From the NCBI GenBank assembly GCA_014529385.2, contig CM043958.1, forward strand, positions 83,696,525 to 83,760,524: a stretch of DNA of 64,000 bases, read 5' to 3'. Source of the DNA: Adiantum capillus-veneris (lineage: Eukaryota > Streptophyta > Polypodiopsida > Polypodiales > Pteridaceae). Positions 22,822-34,719 of the stretch are shown one piece after another. Positions within the stretch are counted from its first letter, which is position 1. Every line of letters begins with the position of its first letter. Both the position numbers and the translations under genes were made by a program. A model generated the notes under the pieces. It was not told the DNA's origin and ran no database searches. It saw only the letters and a program-made list of their open reading frames with translations.

Positions 22822-24130
22822 GCCTAATTCTATCACCAAAGTAATCCACCACACTATGGTTGCTTCGTGCATCAATTTCGAACAAGGGGCTAGATGGGAT
22901 GTCAAGCCCATGGAAAGCAAAGATAAAAGTGATGTAAAGGGGAAAACCAATGCCCAAAATTATTCCCAAGGTAATTCTAACAACAACAATTGGTCCAAGG
23001 AGAAGGGAGTTTACAAAGTTAAAAACAAACTCTCTCCTGAAGAGCTTGAAGCTCTTCGCAAGGACCACAAATGTTTTAAGTGTGGCGAGCAAGGACATGG
23101 TTATCATTCTTCCCCGAAGAGAAATGCCCGCAATGAGACTCCTAGAGCTTCCACTATTGAAGCTCCAAAAGAGGATGCTCATTACAAAGGATCACCTCTC
23201 TCCTATTCTTGGGGAAAGTTAAGGGAGCATGATGCCTTCATCTTGTTTGACCCTAGATCTACTCACAATTTCATATCAATAGAGTTGGCCACCAAACTGG
23301 GCATTCAAGCTTTTGAGATGGGAGATATTGTAACGATCTACACAGCTTTCAAGGGACAGCAAGCCTCCGTTACTCCTTTAATCGGGAAATTGAGGATTCA
23401 TGTCCAAAGCTATATCAACAAAGAAGACTTTTTCATCTCTCCTCTCCAACATGAGGATGCTATCCTAGGGGCACCATGTTCAACTGCATGGCTCCCAACA
23501 TGAAGTTCCCTATATAGTAAAAGAGCATCTATATAGATTCTAGTGAGTCTGGTCGTACTATATCACTTGTAAATCATCCTTCTTTTGACAAATCAATGAA
23601 AAGCTCAGTTTTTGCGTACATGATTTTTGTCAAATAGACCCTAAAAGGTCCTAATAATTCATCAAGTGTAAATGTTAGAAATCAAGAAGAGTTTGACTTG
23701 TCTAACTTTCTATAAGGATTCCAACATGTGTTCATCAATGATATCCCTATGGACTTACCTCCAAAACGAGGAGATGATGACCATCAAATCGATCTCCTAC
23801 CAGGAAGCTCACCACCTAACAAGCCTCCTTATGAAGTTTCCCAAGCTCAACAAGAGGAGATCATGAGGCAAGTACAAGAATTGGTAGAGAAAGGGATAAT
23901 GAGGCCTATCTCCTCTCCCTTTTGTTCTCCAGTCCTTTTAGTGAAAAAGAAAGATGGTACATACCGCATGTGTGTGGACTATCATGTACTAAATCATATC
24001 ACTATCAAAAATAAATTTCCCGTACCTCAGGTAGAAGCTCTATTTGATAAGCTTCAAGTCTCTACCGACTTCAATAGGATTTATTATTTTGATAGTTTCA
24101 ATACATGCATTTGTGTCTTTCATTTAGTTT
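22822..24130 (+). pseudogene. Gag-protease-RT fragment of a related chromovirus, opposite orientation
   Basis: Begins in gag at the same place as - strand position ~19765 of the neighbouring element (atcaccaaagtaatccaccac). It shows a gag tail, the zinc knuckle CFKCGEQGHGYHS (last Cys changed), a protease with FDPRSTHNFIS (Gly of DSG replaced by Arg) and RT up to [20 protein letters not shown]. Frameshifts and stops lie between 23500 and 23730. It ends near 24130, just before a microsatellite. Similarity to the neighbour's proteins is high but many lesions are present. It is a relic with no LTR of its own in sight. Confidence 0.88.
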
Positions 24131-24176
24131 GGGGCATACCATTCTCTCTCATATGTTTCTCTCGCACCCACTTGTG

Positions 24177-24331
<155 letters not shown>

Positions 24332-24339
24332 AGCCCGTC

Positions 24340-25640
24340 AAACCCTAAGCCTGCTCGTTGAACCCTAAGCCTCAACCCTTGCGCGTCTCCCCTGGGAGAG
24401 GGAGGCCCTATGGGGGGTGTTAATGCCCGAGCTCTACCCCATGCCCAAGTCTGAAACCTGCCTGCTGTGTGTTTTCTGTTGTGACATGCTCATCAACGGG
24501 GCATCTATTGCGTCTATTGTGACTTGCTCCTCAGCAGGATAAGGGCATTTTTCTCTCCCTCTCTCTCAGCCCGTCGAACCCAATCCTCATCCTTTTGTCA
24601 TCGATACCTTTTAACCCCCTTACATAGAGCATGGTTAAATGCTTCCAAAAAAGTCTGAATTAGTATGAGCCCTTGATCTCACGCACCACTGTGTGCCCAA
24701 CAGAAATTCTCAGCTTGATGTCGTCCTTTGGCACTCTTGTTGCACACAAGAGCTTTCTTGCGGTGGCAGTGGCACCAAGGAAGGACCCCGCCGCCCGCCA
24801 AGAAGCACGAATCACAACCCTTGAGGCTTATATTCAAGAGCTCGTTGGGGAGAATGCAAGACTCAAAGAATGTCTACGCAAGCTTGAAGATGCGAAGGAA
24901 GTAGAGAGCCAAGCTATGCTTGAGAAAGCACACGCAGTCAAAGCCTCACTCACCAAAACTGTCATGGTAGTGCAGAAAGAATCACATGAAGCAACACATA
25001 AGAAGATTGACACCAAGATACAGGCGGCCCTACAAGTATGCCGGCTATAAGAATATCTTGGCCTCAAGGTCAGGATTGGGGGGCTACACTCATTTGTGGT
25101 GTACCACGGAGGACACCCTAGAGGAAGCAATCATCAAGCTCAATAACATTCTTCAACCTGTCTACATCAATCCCAAAATTGTTGCCTGGATCAACAATAC
25201 ACATAGACATGTGCCACCCAAGAATTGCATACTCACTTTCAAGGACAAAGATGAGTGTATGAACTTGCTATGTCAATCTCGACTTCTCAAGGGAAAAAAG
25301 ATTTGGATTGCTGAAGAATTGACCATGAATTAACTCAAGAATAAAGCAAGTGAGCTCAAGAAGATGCATGAAGCACATAAGCAAGGCAAATGGGCAGTCT
25401 ACCGAGGTGGCAAAGCGATCATCGAAACCCCAAACCAGCTCTCCCCTCAGCCGACCCTCCTTAGGTTTTTGTTCTCTCTTTTTCTCTACTCTACCCTCTT
25501 GATGGACCCTCAGTCCTTTAACTAATATGTATCAGCCCGCACTGAGAAGGAATTGTTGTAATGTGTTTTTGGTCCCATGGATCATATATGACCTCCGTGG
25601 ACGATAATTCAATCTATCAATCTATCTCCCCTCCTTCATG
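24340..25640 (+). mobile_element. ORF1-only LINE-like retroposon (candidate)
   Basis: A GC-richer leader (24340-24670) contains cagcccgtcaaaccctaagc near 24330 and again cagcccgtcgaaccc near 24569. A coding region then encodes a coiled coil and an RNA-binding-like domain (next entry). The end is a short tandem tail, caatctatcaatctatc, near 25610. No endonuclease or reverse transcriptase follows. This looks like a non-autonomous or deleted LINE derivative that keeps only the ORF1-type protein. Termini and target duplication were not established. Confidence 0.45.
24779..25440 (+). pseudogene. LINE ORF1p-like protein, broken
   Basis: The first frame (to 25050) has a coiled coil with LEAYIQELVGENARLKECL spacing. 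After a frame change near 25000 the second frame gives an RRM-like segment (ILTFKDKDECMNLLCQ) and KKIWIAEELTMN. The same frame continues after one stop at about 25332 with an Ala/Lys-rich helix and GKWAVYRGGKAIIE. Coiled coil, then RRM, then a small basic C-terminal domain with a final G-K/R turn is the plan of L1-type ORF1 proteins, which bind the element RNA. At least one frameshift and one stop are present. The assignment is by pattern, not by a database hit. Confidence 0.5.
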
Positions 25641-26870
25641 TAGTAGAAAGTGAATTACACATATATTCTCCAAGCACTCGATATTCTTGAGTCTTCTTTC
25701 ATTCCTACACATTCAAGGGCAGCGCAATTTGCTAGGTACTCTTGGATGCGGTTTGGCTGGTGGATTAAAATCCATGCTATGTCAGGCACAAGAATCTCCT
25801 CCCCTTTTTATGCTTCCTCACATTGATGTATTTTGTTGTTGTATAAATTGAGAAGATGAAAATGTTTATTTATTGCATAAACCCCTAGGGAGGGGATCTA
25901 TCATCATTGGTCTGAGAAGCAATTTACCCTTGGCTTTGTGACTAGGCCCAAAAACCTTGTCAAAAGCATGGATAATGTTTTTATTTTTTATGGATGTGTC
26001 CTCTTACAACAAACAAGAAAAGAAAATCCTCAAATCCTTTGCAAAAAAAAATACGAATAATATTTAAAAGTCCTTTAAGCATATATGATGGTATTGTCAC
26101 ATGTGACAGTATTTTCTATACGCGTAGACTCAAAAGAAATGAACAAATTATGTAGTGATATAATGTGTATATTGGCACCGTTGTCAAGTAACGCGTCATA
26201 ATCTAAAGTGCACAACATTTACAAAATCCTCAATAGAAGGAGAGGCCTCAACAACATCCATATTCATTAGGAAAAGGATGGGATAAAAAAGAGGCCGTTT
26301 ATCTTGGCCGCATCATTAGAGAGGGATTAAGAAATCAGAAAATGGATAGGGGCTATGTGGCCAAAAATCCAACATTGTAAGAGGCTTATAAAGATTCCCA
26401 TTGAATATCTAGACTTTCAAATAAACTGGTCAATTTTTAGTGAAAAGGGGCAAAAGCCCTTGGTTTTGTTGCTTATTTTAATGAAGATCATGGCTAAAAT
26501 ATTGGAGGTGGGAAGGCCCCCCTCCATTTCAAGTACCAAATGGGAAACTCAAACCCGGTTAAAAGTCTTGCAAAATCATGCACCCAGCAGATTTTTGGCA
26601 TCTTTCTTTAGCCTCTTCCAATCTAAAAGGAATCTTGGGTTAACATACTAATGAGATCCTCTTGGTGCCAAGATAAAAGGCCCTTCCTCTCCCCATCCTT
26701 CCCCTAATAAGCCTCTTTCTTCTTGGCCTCTTTTGCAACTAACTTATAACATTGCTTAATGGCATGATTATTAGCCTTCAAACCCATTTTTCTTGCCCTT
26801 CTTCTCATCCTCATCAAAAGGTGCAGAAATTAATCCTTGGCTTTGCGACTAATTTTCATTTGCATCTTTG
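25641..26870. other. No recognisable feature
   Basis: Low-complexity intergenic sequence without a convincing frame. Short open stretches (for example 26355-26651) show no motif. Confidence 0.4.
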
Positions 26871-26879
26871 GAATTGTAG

Positions 26880-27120
26880 ATTCATTATGTGTACTCAGGT
26901 CTCTCTTTCACATGCATCTATTACAATTTGTATATTTTCTACCATCTTCTATCCTTCTCACGTACCACATCTAGTAATTCTCTTTACATCATCACAATCA
27001 TCATCTCTAATTTTACTACCATCTACCCTACCTACTATCATATTTCCTTCACCATCTTTTCTTATGAAATCTCATAGCCAAAGATCCAAGTGTTTTCAAG
27101 CCACACCAAAACATCCTTAG
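26880..27120 (-). repeat. Degenerate retroelement segment, copy 1
   Basis: Resembles 29219-29460 in layout: both have ctctc..accat, tctaattttactaccatc or tctaattctactgccatc, and end in ctca.agccaaaga followed by ca.accaaa.ca. The - strand of copy 2 encodes a helical MVRELQDLVYLEEYN-like stretch. Both are probably parts of the same decayed LTR element family. Confidence 0.35.
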
Positions 27121-27239
27121 CGGGAAAGAAGACGGGGTGAGATTTCTTTGTTTTGGAGAATTCATGGGTTCCAAGTGTGATGAACCAGGCAAGTATCGTG
27201 CAAAATTTTGAAGCCTTCTCTACATTTCTATAACAACCA

Positions 27240-28380
27240 CAAGCTCTATAAAGTATGGAAGTAGCAATGTTAAGCGCATTGGAGGCCATTGTAAACAAGC
27301 CTTGGATAAGATCGATGGTCAAGACATATCCAAGTATTTCAACGATTATGCAAGAGGGATGGAATTATGCAAGGCTCCAAAGGAGAAGATGATTAAGGAT
27401 TTTGAGGTGATCATTCTTTCAAAGCTAATTTCACATGCTAGAGAGATTCATCACAAAATATAGTGAAAACTAGGATGAATTGAAGAAAGATCTCATGGAA
27501 AGATCGTCTATGGAAGATCCATAACTAGTATCTACTAACTTTTTGGAGTGGATTTTTGAACCCAAAGGGTTTGATGGTGATAGCACTATATACGAGAGGT
27601 TGACCACATATATACTCAGTTATCAACGATCGTAAAAACAACAAAGTTTGTAGGATGAAAAGAATGAGTTGTTTCTTCAAGCAAGAGATATAAAACTATA
27701 AGAAAACTTTTGAGTGCTTTAAAAAGATAAGCACACTATGAATGGACTAAATACTGGCTGGAAAGAGGTTACTGAGGCTATTTGGGTGAAAGCATGACTA
27801 GGTGAACACCAAAGCTATTTCCGGGACATCACTATTTGGCAAATTAATAGTTGTAATATGTTTGACAAAGATAGAAGAACCCAAGGCGTGTGATATATCA
27901 TTAGATAGCTCTTGAAGAGGAGAATCTAAAAAATTGTTTGGTGCCAAATTTAGAATTAATTTGCAAAAATTGTACACCGCGCCACGGCTCATAGTGCAGC
28001 TATTCAAAACTAGTAATCAAGCCATAAAAGTGTACCACCCAGTCATGCTTTCACCCATTTTCTTTCTTACAAAGGGACTAAGATGTAAGGATAGGATGAT
28101 TGTGTCTAGTGATGTTGCTAATTTTAATATGGAAGGGGAAATAGGTAAGCCACAAATTGCAATTCCAAAACTTCATTGATCTATTTTGGAAGAGTTTGTG
28201 AAAGGAATGCAAGATTTGAAGCTAAAGGTCTCACGTGCTAAAGAAAGATGTGAAAGTAAGGATCTTGTCTTTTCCAAAGATGATAAATATGCTTTTGAAG
28301 TTGCTACCTATGGTCTACAAATGGAAATAAGCTTTATGTTTCTAACCTTGGATTATCAATGCAAGTACATGTATGCTTAG
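27240..28380 (+). pseudogene. Decayed gag-like sequence
   Basis: The + strand keeps gag-like fragments in changing frames. An example is ISKYFNDYARGMELCK followed by FEVIILSKLISHAREIHH near 27330-27450, then FLEWIFEPKG near 27540. Later frames (27934-28179 and 28186-28380) contain no motif I know. Stops and frameshifts are frequent. A retrotransposon gag relic is the best reading for the first 350 bp; the rest is unassigned. Confidence 0.35.
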
Positions 28381-29200
28381 GCTAGCTCTCTGACAAGTTA
28401 CAATAAGCTGATTCTAAGGTTAATGTCTGTAGTATTTGACCTAGGTGGAGTTTAGGAAATTTATGTAGAAAGGAAGCATTTGATCGAGGGGCTAGCTATA
28501 GTTTCCATAATCTAGAAAAGAAAAAGATTATGATCATTGCTATGGTCAAGCTGACTATGAGGAGGCACAATTTGATTAACATGCAGATTGAATGTGGCAC
28601 ATAGTGAAGGATGTGGAGGTTTGGAGGGGGTAGATGTTGTGATGCTATGCAATCAAGATCTGAAACACTGTGAAAGGTTTTACATGGAAATACCACAAAT
28701 TGGAAGTGAAAGAGTTTTGGTTCCATCATGTGAGGCCCATATTTAGTGCGCTTAGTACAAGATTAGTCAAAAATTTAAGTTTTTTGGCCCATTTAAGCCT
28801 ACACTAATCATAAGAGGCCTACATTAATAATTTTTGGACATTTTTTTGTAAATAGTTTGCCTACATTTGTGAAAAAGCATTGTAAACTTCTCAAAATAGA
28901 ATTTTGTGTGAAAAGAAAGTTATATTTTAGCTATTCAAAGGAAGACGATTTCACGTCTTTTCCAATCACAACTTAGAGGTTCAAGCAGCTTTCCTAAGGC
29001 AAAAGAGGAGGATAAAGTCGGGGGATTTTTTATCAAGAATCCTACAATTTTACCTCCCTTTTAAAACCAAGAAAGCCGTTAAACCCTTCATCCACCGATA
29101 AAGGCAACAAAACATACAATTCTAGTACATTATTTGTGGAAAAGGATAACAAAGAGACATCTTTGTAGGGTTTTTGATATAGTCAAGGTTCAATCTACAT
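28381..29200. other. No recognisable feature
   Basis: AT-rich sequence with no frame or repeat that I can assign. Confidence 0.35.
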
Positions 29201-29218
29201 CTTTGGGTTTCTAAATGC

Positions 29219-29460
29219 TTTCTTGTGAATTGATGTCTCTATCGCATATCTTTTCCACCATATTATATTCTTCCAAATATACCAAATCTTGTAGTTCTCT
29301 CACCATAACCAACATCATTGCTTCTAATTCTACTGCCATCAACAATATCAATATCTCTAATCTATTGTTGTCATTTGTCCCTTCAATGTCTCTACCCCAC
29401 AAATTCTCACAGCCAAAGACTTGATGTCTTCCCCTTCACACCAAAGCAACGTCGAGAGCG
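29219..29460 (-). repeat. Degenerate retroelement segment, copy 2
   Basis: Partner of 26880-27120 in the same orientation. On the - strand it lies about 0.6 kb inside the LTR/PBS remnant at 30077-30479. A gag or leader segment of that element is therefore plausible. Confidence 0.35.
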
Positions 29461-30076
29461 TTTGGATGAATGCTATCAAGGCATGCGCCTGAGTATCTCT
29501 TCCATCCCAATGGGTCAACTGAAGAGTATATGGGTGCAACACTAAAAGTGCTAAACCTATGATTTTTGTAGTCGTAGCAAGACTAGAGCGTCCACATCCT
29601 CAATAATACCTACTTCTACAACGCTTTCATTTGCAGGTATAAACACAATAAAACATGCATCAGTTTCATGTATACGGTTCCCCAAGCCCTTGGCAATTTA
29701 TGTACAAAGCACCATAGATGTCCACAATGGGTGATTTGTTCCACCCAATTTATCCTCAACAACAAACATGCAAAAAACATCAATGGTGTCAGCCATGGCC
29801 ATTGCCTATACTCGGTGCAAAAATTACATGTTTGAAGAAGAAATTACACAAAACCACTCTATGCTACATAGCACAACTTGTAGAAGATTGAATAGGTGTC
29901 TATACTATTGAATTGATACTTGTAAAGAATTCTACACACAAACATGAAATTACATGTTTGATGCTAGATCAAAGTGCTACCTTGAAGTATTAGTTGACCT
30001 AGGAATGCCCACTAAAGTGATCACAAAATTGGAGATGAGTAGGTGCTCGCAACACTCCTCATGAAGGTTAAGGCAT

Positions 30077-30088
30077 GCTTTGATACCA
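30077..30088 (-). promoter_or_regulatory. tRNA-Met-type primer binding site remnant
   Basis: The - strand reads TGGTATCAAAGC, one base off the usual TGGTATCAGAGC. It lies two bases inside a TGTTGAAGG LTR-type end. Confidence 0.65.
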
Positions 30089-30090
30089 AT

Positions 30091-30479
30091 TGTTGAAGGA
30101 TAACGGAAGCACGCACATAGCTTGGAGAAGGAGAAACTTTAGAGCACACAACACAAAGATGTTATTAGTGCAATGTACAAAGATAAGAGATGTCCCAGAC
30201 TTGAACCGAGAACCTCATATTTCATCTCTTCGCCACGTTTTGAGAAAGAAATTCATCCAAGAATGCTTGTGGTTTAGCAATTTGAAACTAGCAATTCCAA
30301 AATAGTGGAGAGGTGGGATTTTTGAAATATAGTCATATTTAATAAGGAATAACTGCATTGGATTTACCATTGGAAGACGAAGTAAAGAAAGAATACCATT
30401 CGTTGACATCAATTAGACTTTACCTAGTTGCTCTTTTAAAGATATCCTTTGAGGCATTTGAGATAGCTAAGACCTAACA
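30091..30479 (-). repeat. Candidate 389 bp LTR
   Basis: Starts TGTTGAAGG next to a PBS and is taken to end at CTAACA, giving TGTT...AACA termini typical of plant LTRs. Its length suits a copia-type or small LTR element. The far boundary is chosen only from the terminal dinucleotides. No second LTR copy was found in the window. Confidence 0.45.
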
Positions 30480-31047
30480 ATAAGCCACATCACCATGTCT
30501 CTTCAGAGGCTCTTTTACCCTGCTTGCATGTCCTTAAGTGTGAACCAAGAGAAACAGTGGTGCTAAAATATTGTATTTCCTTGACTTAAACCTCTTAAAT
30601 TTTGACTTTTCTAAAATTCGGAAGGCTCCATTTAAAGATTGTCATTTCTAGAATGTTTTGATTTCATGATGTGCAGCATAACATGCGATGGAAATATGTT
30701 TTTGGGGAGAGAGAGAATGGGCAGCACTCCAGATTCTTGCTATCTAATTTTAACCATTTCGACCTCAAGTTGTCCATGGATCATAACAAGTCCCTTGCAT
30801 ATATTGATTCTCCAAACTTTTTTGCTTATTAAGCCTTCACATTTGAGACTTTGCACATTCTCAGAACCCATCTTTGTCAAATGGAGCCTCCACATTCTGC
30901 AACTGCGTCATAATTACACATACGATGACATATATCAACAAGAAAAGACAAGATGCCTTGACACATCCCAATACCTTGTATTTTCTATAAACAAAGAAAG
31001 ACAGTATGCCTCCAACCACAGCTCATTCCTGTTGCATTGACAGATGT
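30480..31047. other. 3' flank of the GRDP gene
   Basis: Sequence between the LTR remnant and the stop codon of the glycine-rich domain gene. On the - strand it is the gene's 3' UTR and downstream region. No polyadenylation signal could be chosen with confidence. Confidence 0.4.
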
Positions 31048-34000
31048 TCAACCACCACACCCTCCACATCCTCCACAACCGCCACCTCCACCATCGCCCC
31101 CACCTCCATCATTGCCACCTCCCAAATCAGAAGTTGGGAAAGTCACAAATAAGTAATCTTGATTTGTGGCCCCAGAGGTGGTCGACGATTTAGGTTGATA
31201 TGCAATCTTTGCTTGACTCTTCAATTCAATTTTTCCTCCAAACATGGTACTTGTACTGTTCTCTTTTATCCAATTTCCCTCAAGTGAGCTTGGCGCCCCT
31301 CTCTTTGGTGAAGCTTTCCACCAATACTGGTAAGGCAACCTTTTTCGTGATGTTGAAGCACACGTATCCTCAAAGATGATAGAGCCTAGTTAGCATAAAA
31401 AAGAAAACCTTACAATGTGAGTTCTTTACCAAGTACGTTTTCGCCTTACCAGAAGAAAAATACAATACCACAAACACTTTATGAAATGCAAATCAACAAA
31501 AAAAACCCACCCCATTCGTCTGACAATCGGCTTTTCTTTTTTTTCGCACTTTTCTTTCTCAGCCTAGCTGTGGTCTCTAGACCCTTCATGTCTAACACAG
31601 AAAGTGCGATAACATTTGACAGCAATAGTACAAAAGCAACATTTTCTTCAGCTGACACCTGCATGAACCAGAACTAGTGGGAACAACAAAATTCAAGGCT
31701 TCAGTGGGACATGGGCTACAGAATCATCCAAGGCAAGAGATTACCTCCATAGTCCCTGTCTTCCAATTCAAGAGTGCAGTAGCCCTGCCCTGGGGCGAGC
31801 CCGCCAAGTTATGACGTACGACAGTAACAAAGCCTGCCTCTTCCTCCTCAACACCATTTACCTCATACTCGAGCCGTCTTCCACAAGCAAGAACAACCTA
31901 AGAAATTACAAGCTGCAAGTTTGTAAATTATTGCTCCAAAAAATATAACAAGATTATCAAGATAGGAATTAGATGCCATCGGTCTCAACTGTCATTTGTA
32001 CTAGGAAAGTCAAAAGAGCAATGGGAAAAACTTGCATAAGAATCTGCTAGGCAACTTGACAAGAGATAGTTTTCAAACAATCAGGATAAGCATGTCAAAC
32101 CCACACATTTGCATAGTCTTATGAGCATACGATCACATGAAAGAGCTTCCAAGTGCCTGTCAGGTCATTACTAGGGGGATTAGTTCACCAGGAAAAAGCA
32201 CAGTGGAAGGTTTCCTCAGAGGTCCAAGATATAACTCATCAATGGGTAGGCACTGCATCCTTGTTCCCCTTGACTTAGAGAGCTATCCAGGTACTTGTGC
32301 CGATTCAATGATGGCACTAAATAGAGCCACTGGTGTTCATCCAACAACATCAAATTATCCGAAATCTTCTACATACCCAAACACTTTTGCCTCCTATTTG
32401 AAGAGCTTTTGAGCATGCCTACTACAGCCATTAAACCTAGTCAATGCGAAACTAGAGCTGGACAACTGCATCATAATTTCTTCAAAAGCAATGCACAATC
32501 CTGTCAGGCAATTTGGGAACAGAACTACATAGATTTAACCATCAACAAATGTGGATTTATCATACTTGTGTTTGCAAATTGTCAGCTTCTAGCTCAAGAA
32601 CAAGCCCTCTCCTGCATTCTCGATCACCAGGCACACTTTGCACAACAAGACTAAGTTCTGCATTGCTATCAAAGAGTCTCCACGATCGATGATTTGCAAC
32701 TCCCTGCTTCTCAATGGCACATTGCTGAGCAGAAAATGCTATTTTGTCTGTACAGTACAGCTGATCATGTTATCAGTAACACAGTCTGATGAAAGGAGGT
32801 CCCAGATACATAAGGAGTGCCCTCTAGAGACATTACCTGATAGGATTCTTTTCTTGGTGGATTTTTCCTTCACCCAACCCCCCTCGTGTACTTGTATGCA
32901 GCCACGGTCTTTCTTGTACCTAGTAGGTGATTATACTCTTTAGATTCGCATGGCATGATTAAGACCCTTGTCTATTTTATGTGCAACCTCATATACAGAT
33001 ATTTTCTTTCACTAGTGACAGCAGAAAAATCATAATACACAAGGTACCTGGCTCGGATAACAAAGACTTCCCGGTCAGCCTGATCAAGGACGGTCCTCGT
33101 CATCCAGCATTCATCTTCTGCAGCTAATTTGTTCGAAATCATGGAAAGCTTGTTATTTGATGGGACAGACTCTATAATGTGAAACAAATGAGGCCCTAGT
33201 CGAGGAGAAGTCCAAGATAAAGAAATGAACAAAGACAGAGCAGGTGCCATTCTTGAGAGGCTCTTGGTTGTTGATTGGGTTTCTGATGCGAGCTCAAACC
33301 AATCATCAAGGCAGAGGGTCGATGACTGCATTAGACTCTCCCAAGGAAGCGTCATTCTGCCTAGAACCTTGCTACCAGAGATCTTCTGTTTGATTGTATT
33401 GTTATGCTTTTGTAGCACCTCTAATATCAAGCCCCCTGTTGTCCTCTCTGCTTCAAATCTCAATGTAAAATTCCATACTGATCCACAGTCCAGCTGACTT
33501 GACTCAGCTCGAAAATTGCGACATTTGTTTGCCATCCGTAAACGAACCCACACTGCTCTTTCTTGCAACCATCGGAAGATCTCGAGCTCTGACAATGGTC
33601 AACGTAATCTACAGCCCAACACAGACACAATCAGCTGTGTCTAAAATTAGGGGTCATGTAAAAAATTCTTATGATAATATGCTTTTGAGCCATGAAAAAA
33701 CTACCACTGGTACCTCTCATGTATCCACAGATCACTAGACTCAAAAACAAACCTGCATCACTTCACGGGATTCTTTTGTTGTATATCTGAATGAACCTCC
33801 AATATCTGGTAGTAATGAGGTGACCGTTTCTCCTTGTAGGGGTATTGGAACAGGGGCTGGTGGCTCACCTCTATACATGGCACCTTCTCGAATGTAAGGC
33901 TTGCCATATCTTTCCAACCACAACTTGTGAGTCAGAATGGAGCTCTTCTCCAGCCTGCTCCCGGGTGTTCTATCTGCGACAGAGTCGTCATGAGGTAATA

Positions 34001-34210
34001 ACCTGTCTAAAATTCTCCTCATGTCGTCTGTGTAACACTTCACATTGAGCTGATGGGCATGCCACAGCAAGTCTATGTCGTAAGTAGGGACCAGAAACAA
34101 CTTGTTCTGAGTCAATGAATACAAGTGCAGGAAGCCCTTGTATCTCTGCTCTGCACCTCTTAGATACTTCTCATCTTTCATGTGTGATCGGGAAACCTGG
34201 TCAAGAAAAC

Positions 34211-34251
<41 letters not shown>

Positions 34252-34522
34252 GACAACGTACCTGGTAATAGAAAGCACTTTGCCTTGCAGCAGCTTCATG
34301 TAGATTGTACTTGAAGTTGGAAAGTTCTCCTTGTTTCGGAGGCTTCCACTGCTGATCATACTGAAATTGGGTAAGATCAAGCAAGTAGGGCTCATGTGGG
34401 AAGCGCTCCTTCCAGAGCCTGCGGGTGCTCTCCATAGCTCGCTCATCATCTGCGTCAATGAAAGAAGCTGCTGGGAGCAAAACGCGTCCATAGATCCCCT
34501 CACAATCCTGTGCATAGGCAGT
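31048..34522 (-). CDS. Glycine-rich domain protein (DUF1399/GRDP family), 5' part missing
   Basis: Plant GRDP proteins have an N-terminal DUF1399 region with W-H-H motifs, a C2-like middle part and a Gly/Cys-rich tail; they are linked to development and stress responses. Here eight exons can be joined at GT-AG sites: 34522-34262, 34196-33753, 33608-33048, 32919-32837, 32747-32566, 31897-31745, 31658 to about 31510-31545, and 31385-31048. Phases agree at the junctions I could resolve. Key pieces are YDIDLLWHAHQLN, ITLTIVRARDLP (C2-like start) and the tail GGGGGCGGCGGCGG before a TGA at 31048. The exon(s) encoding the first ~90 residues are not found up to 36 kb. A +1 frameshift lies in the third exon near 33555. 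The 3' third is duplicated at 47970-49025. It may be a recent pseudogene or a real gene with an assembly error. Confidence 0.78.
33048..33608 (-). CDS. GRDP exon: C2-like region with a frameshift
   Basis: Starts in phase 0 with ITLTIVRARDLPMVAR, a C2-type beta strand. One extra base near 33555 shifts the frame. It then continues with VRLRMANKCRNF, and later SKVLGRMTLPWESLM and LDDWFELA, as in family members. The downstream phase (2) fits the next exon only in the shifted frame, which supports a single-base insertion rather than a wrong exon start. Confidence 0.7.
33753..34196 (-). CDS. GRDP exon: DUF1399 segment 2
   Basis: 148 codons, phase 0, from VSRSHMKDEKYL to KESREVMQ. It contains VPTYDIDLLWHAHQLN, whose W-H-H arrangement is the most conserved part of DUF1399, and the GAMYRGEPPAPVP stretch. 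Splice sites are ttgaccag| and CAG|GTTTGT. No lesion was seen. Confidence 0.85.
34212..34247. repeat. (CT)n microsatellite in a GRDP intron
   Basis: About 18 CT repeats lie within the 65 bp intron between 34261 and 34197. Confidence 0.95.
34262..34522 (-). CDS. GRDP exon: DUF1399 segment 1
   Basis: 87 codons, phase 0 at both ends, from a tgtag acceptor to a CAG|GTACG donor. It begins TAYAQDCEGIYGRVLL, the stretch that follows the W-x-W-H motif in GRDP proteins, and ends AARQSAFYYQ. The exon that should carry the preceding motif is absent from the upstream 2 kb, which holds repeats and SINE-like sequence. The following intron contains a CT microsatellite at about 34212-34247. Confidence 0.75.
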
Positions 34523-34719
34523 CTACAGGCAACAAGCGCAAAATGACCTTTAATCAGAATAAAACAACAGCTTCACGAGTCATGATGATGAGACCTGCCA
34601 AACGGAAGCCGGTACAATTCTGAGCCAATACAGCCGTCACTGGTTCTAACTTCTACGCATGTCCGTCATTTGAGAACACGCAATGGGGAAGGAGAAAACC
34701 CCCGAAGTGAACGGCGGGA

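Noticed and set aside
22822-22826. Target duplication of the full chromovirus (GCCTA)
   Set aside because: The left side is fused to a second copy through the shared LTR, so no matching flank exists to compare.
31417-31677. A + strand frame with a hydrophobic segment (also at 48192-48527)
   Set aside because: It is antisense to GRDP exon 31658 and its intron. The - strand reading has matching splice sites and family similarity.
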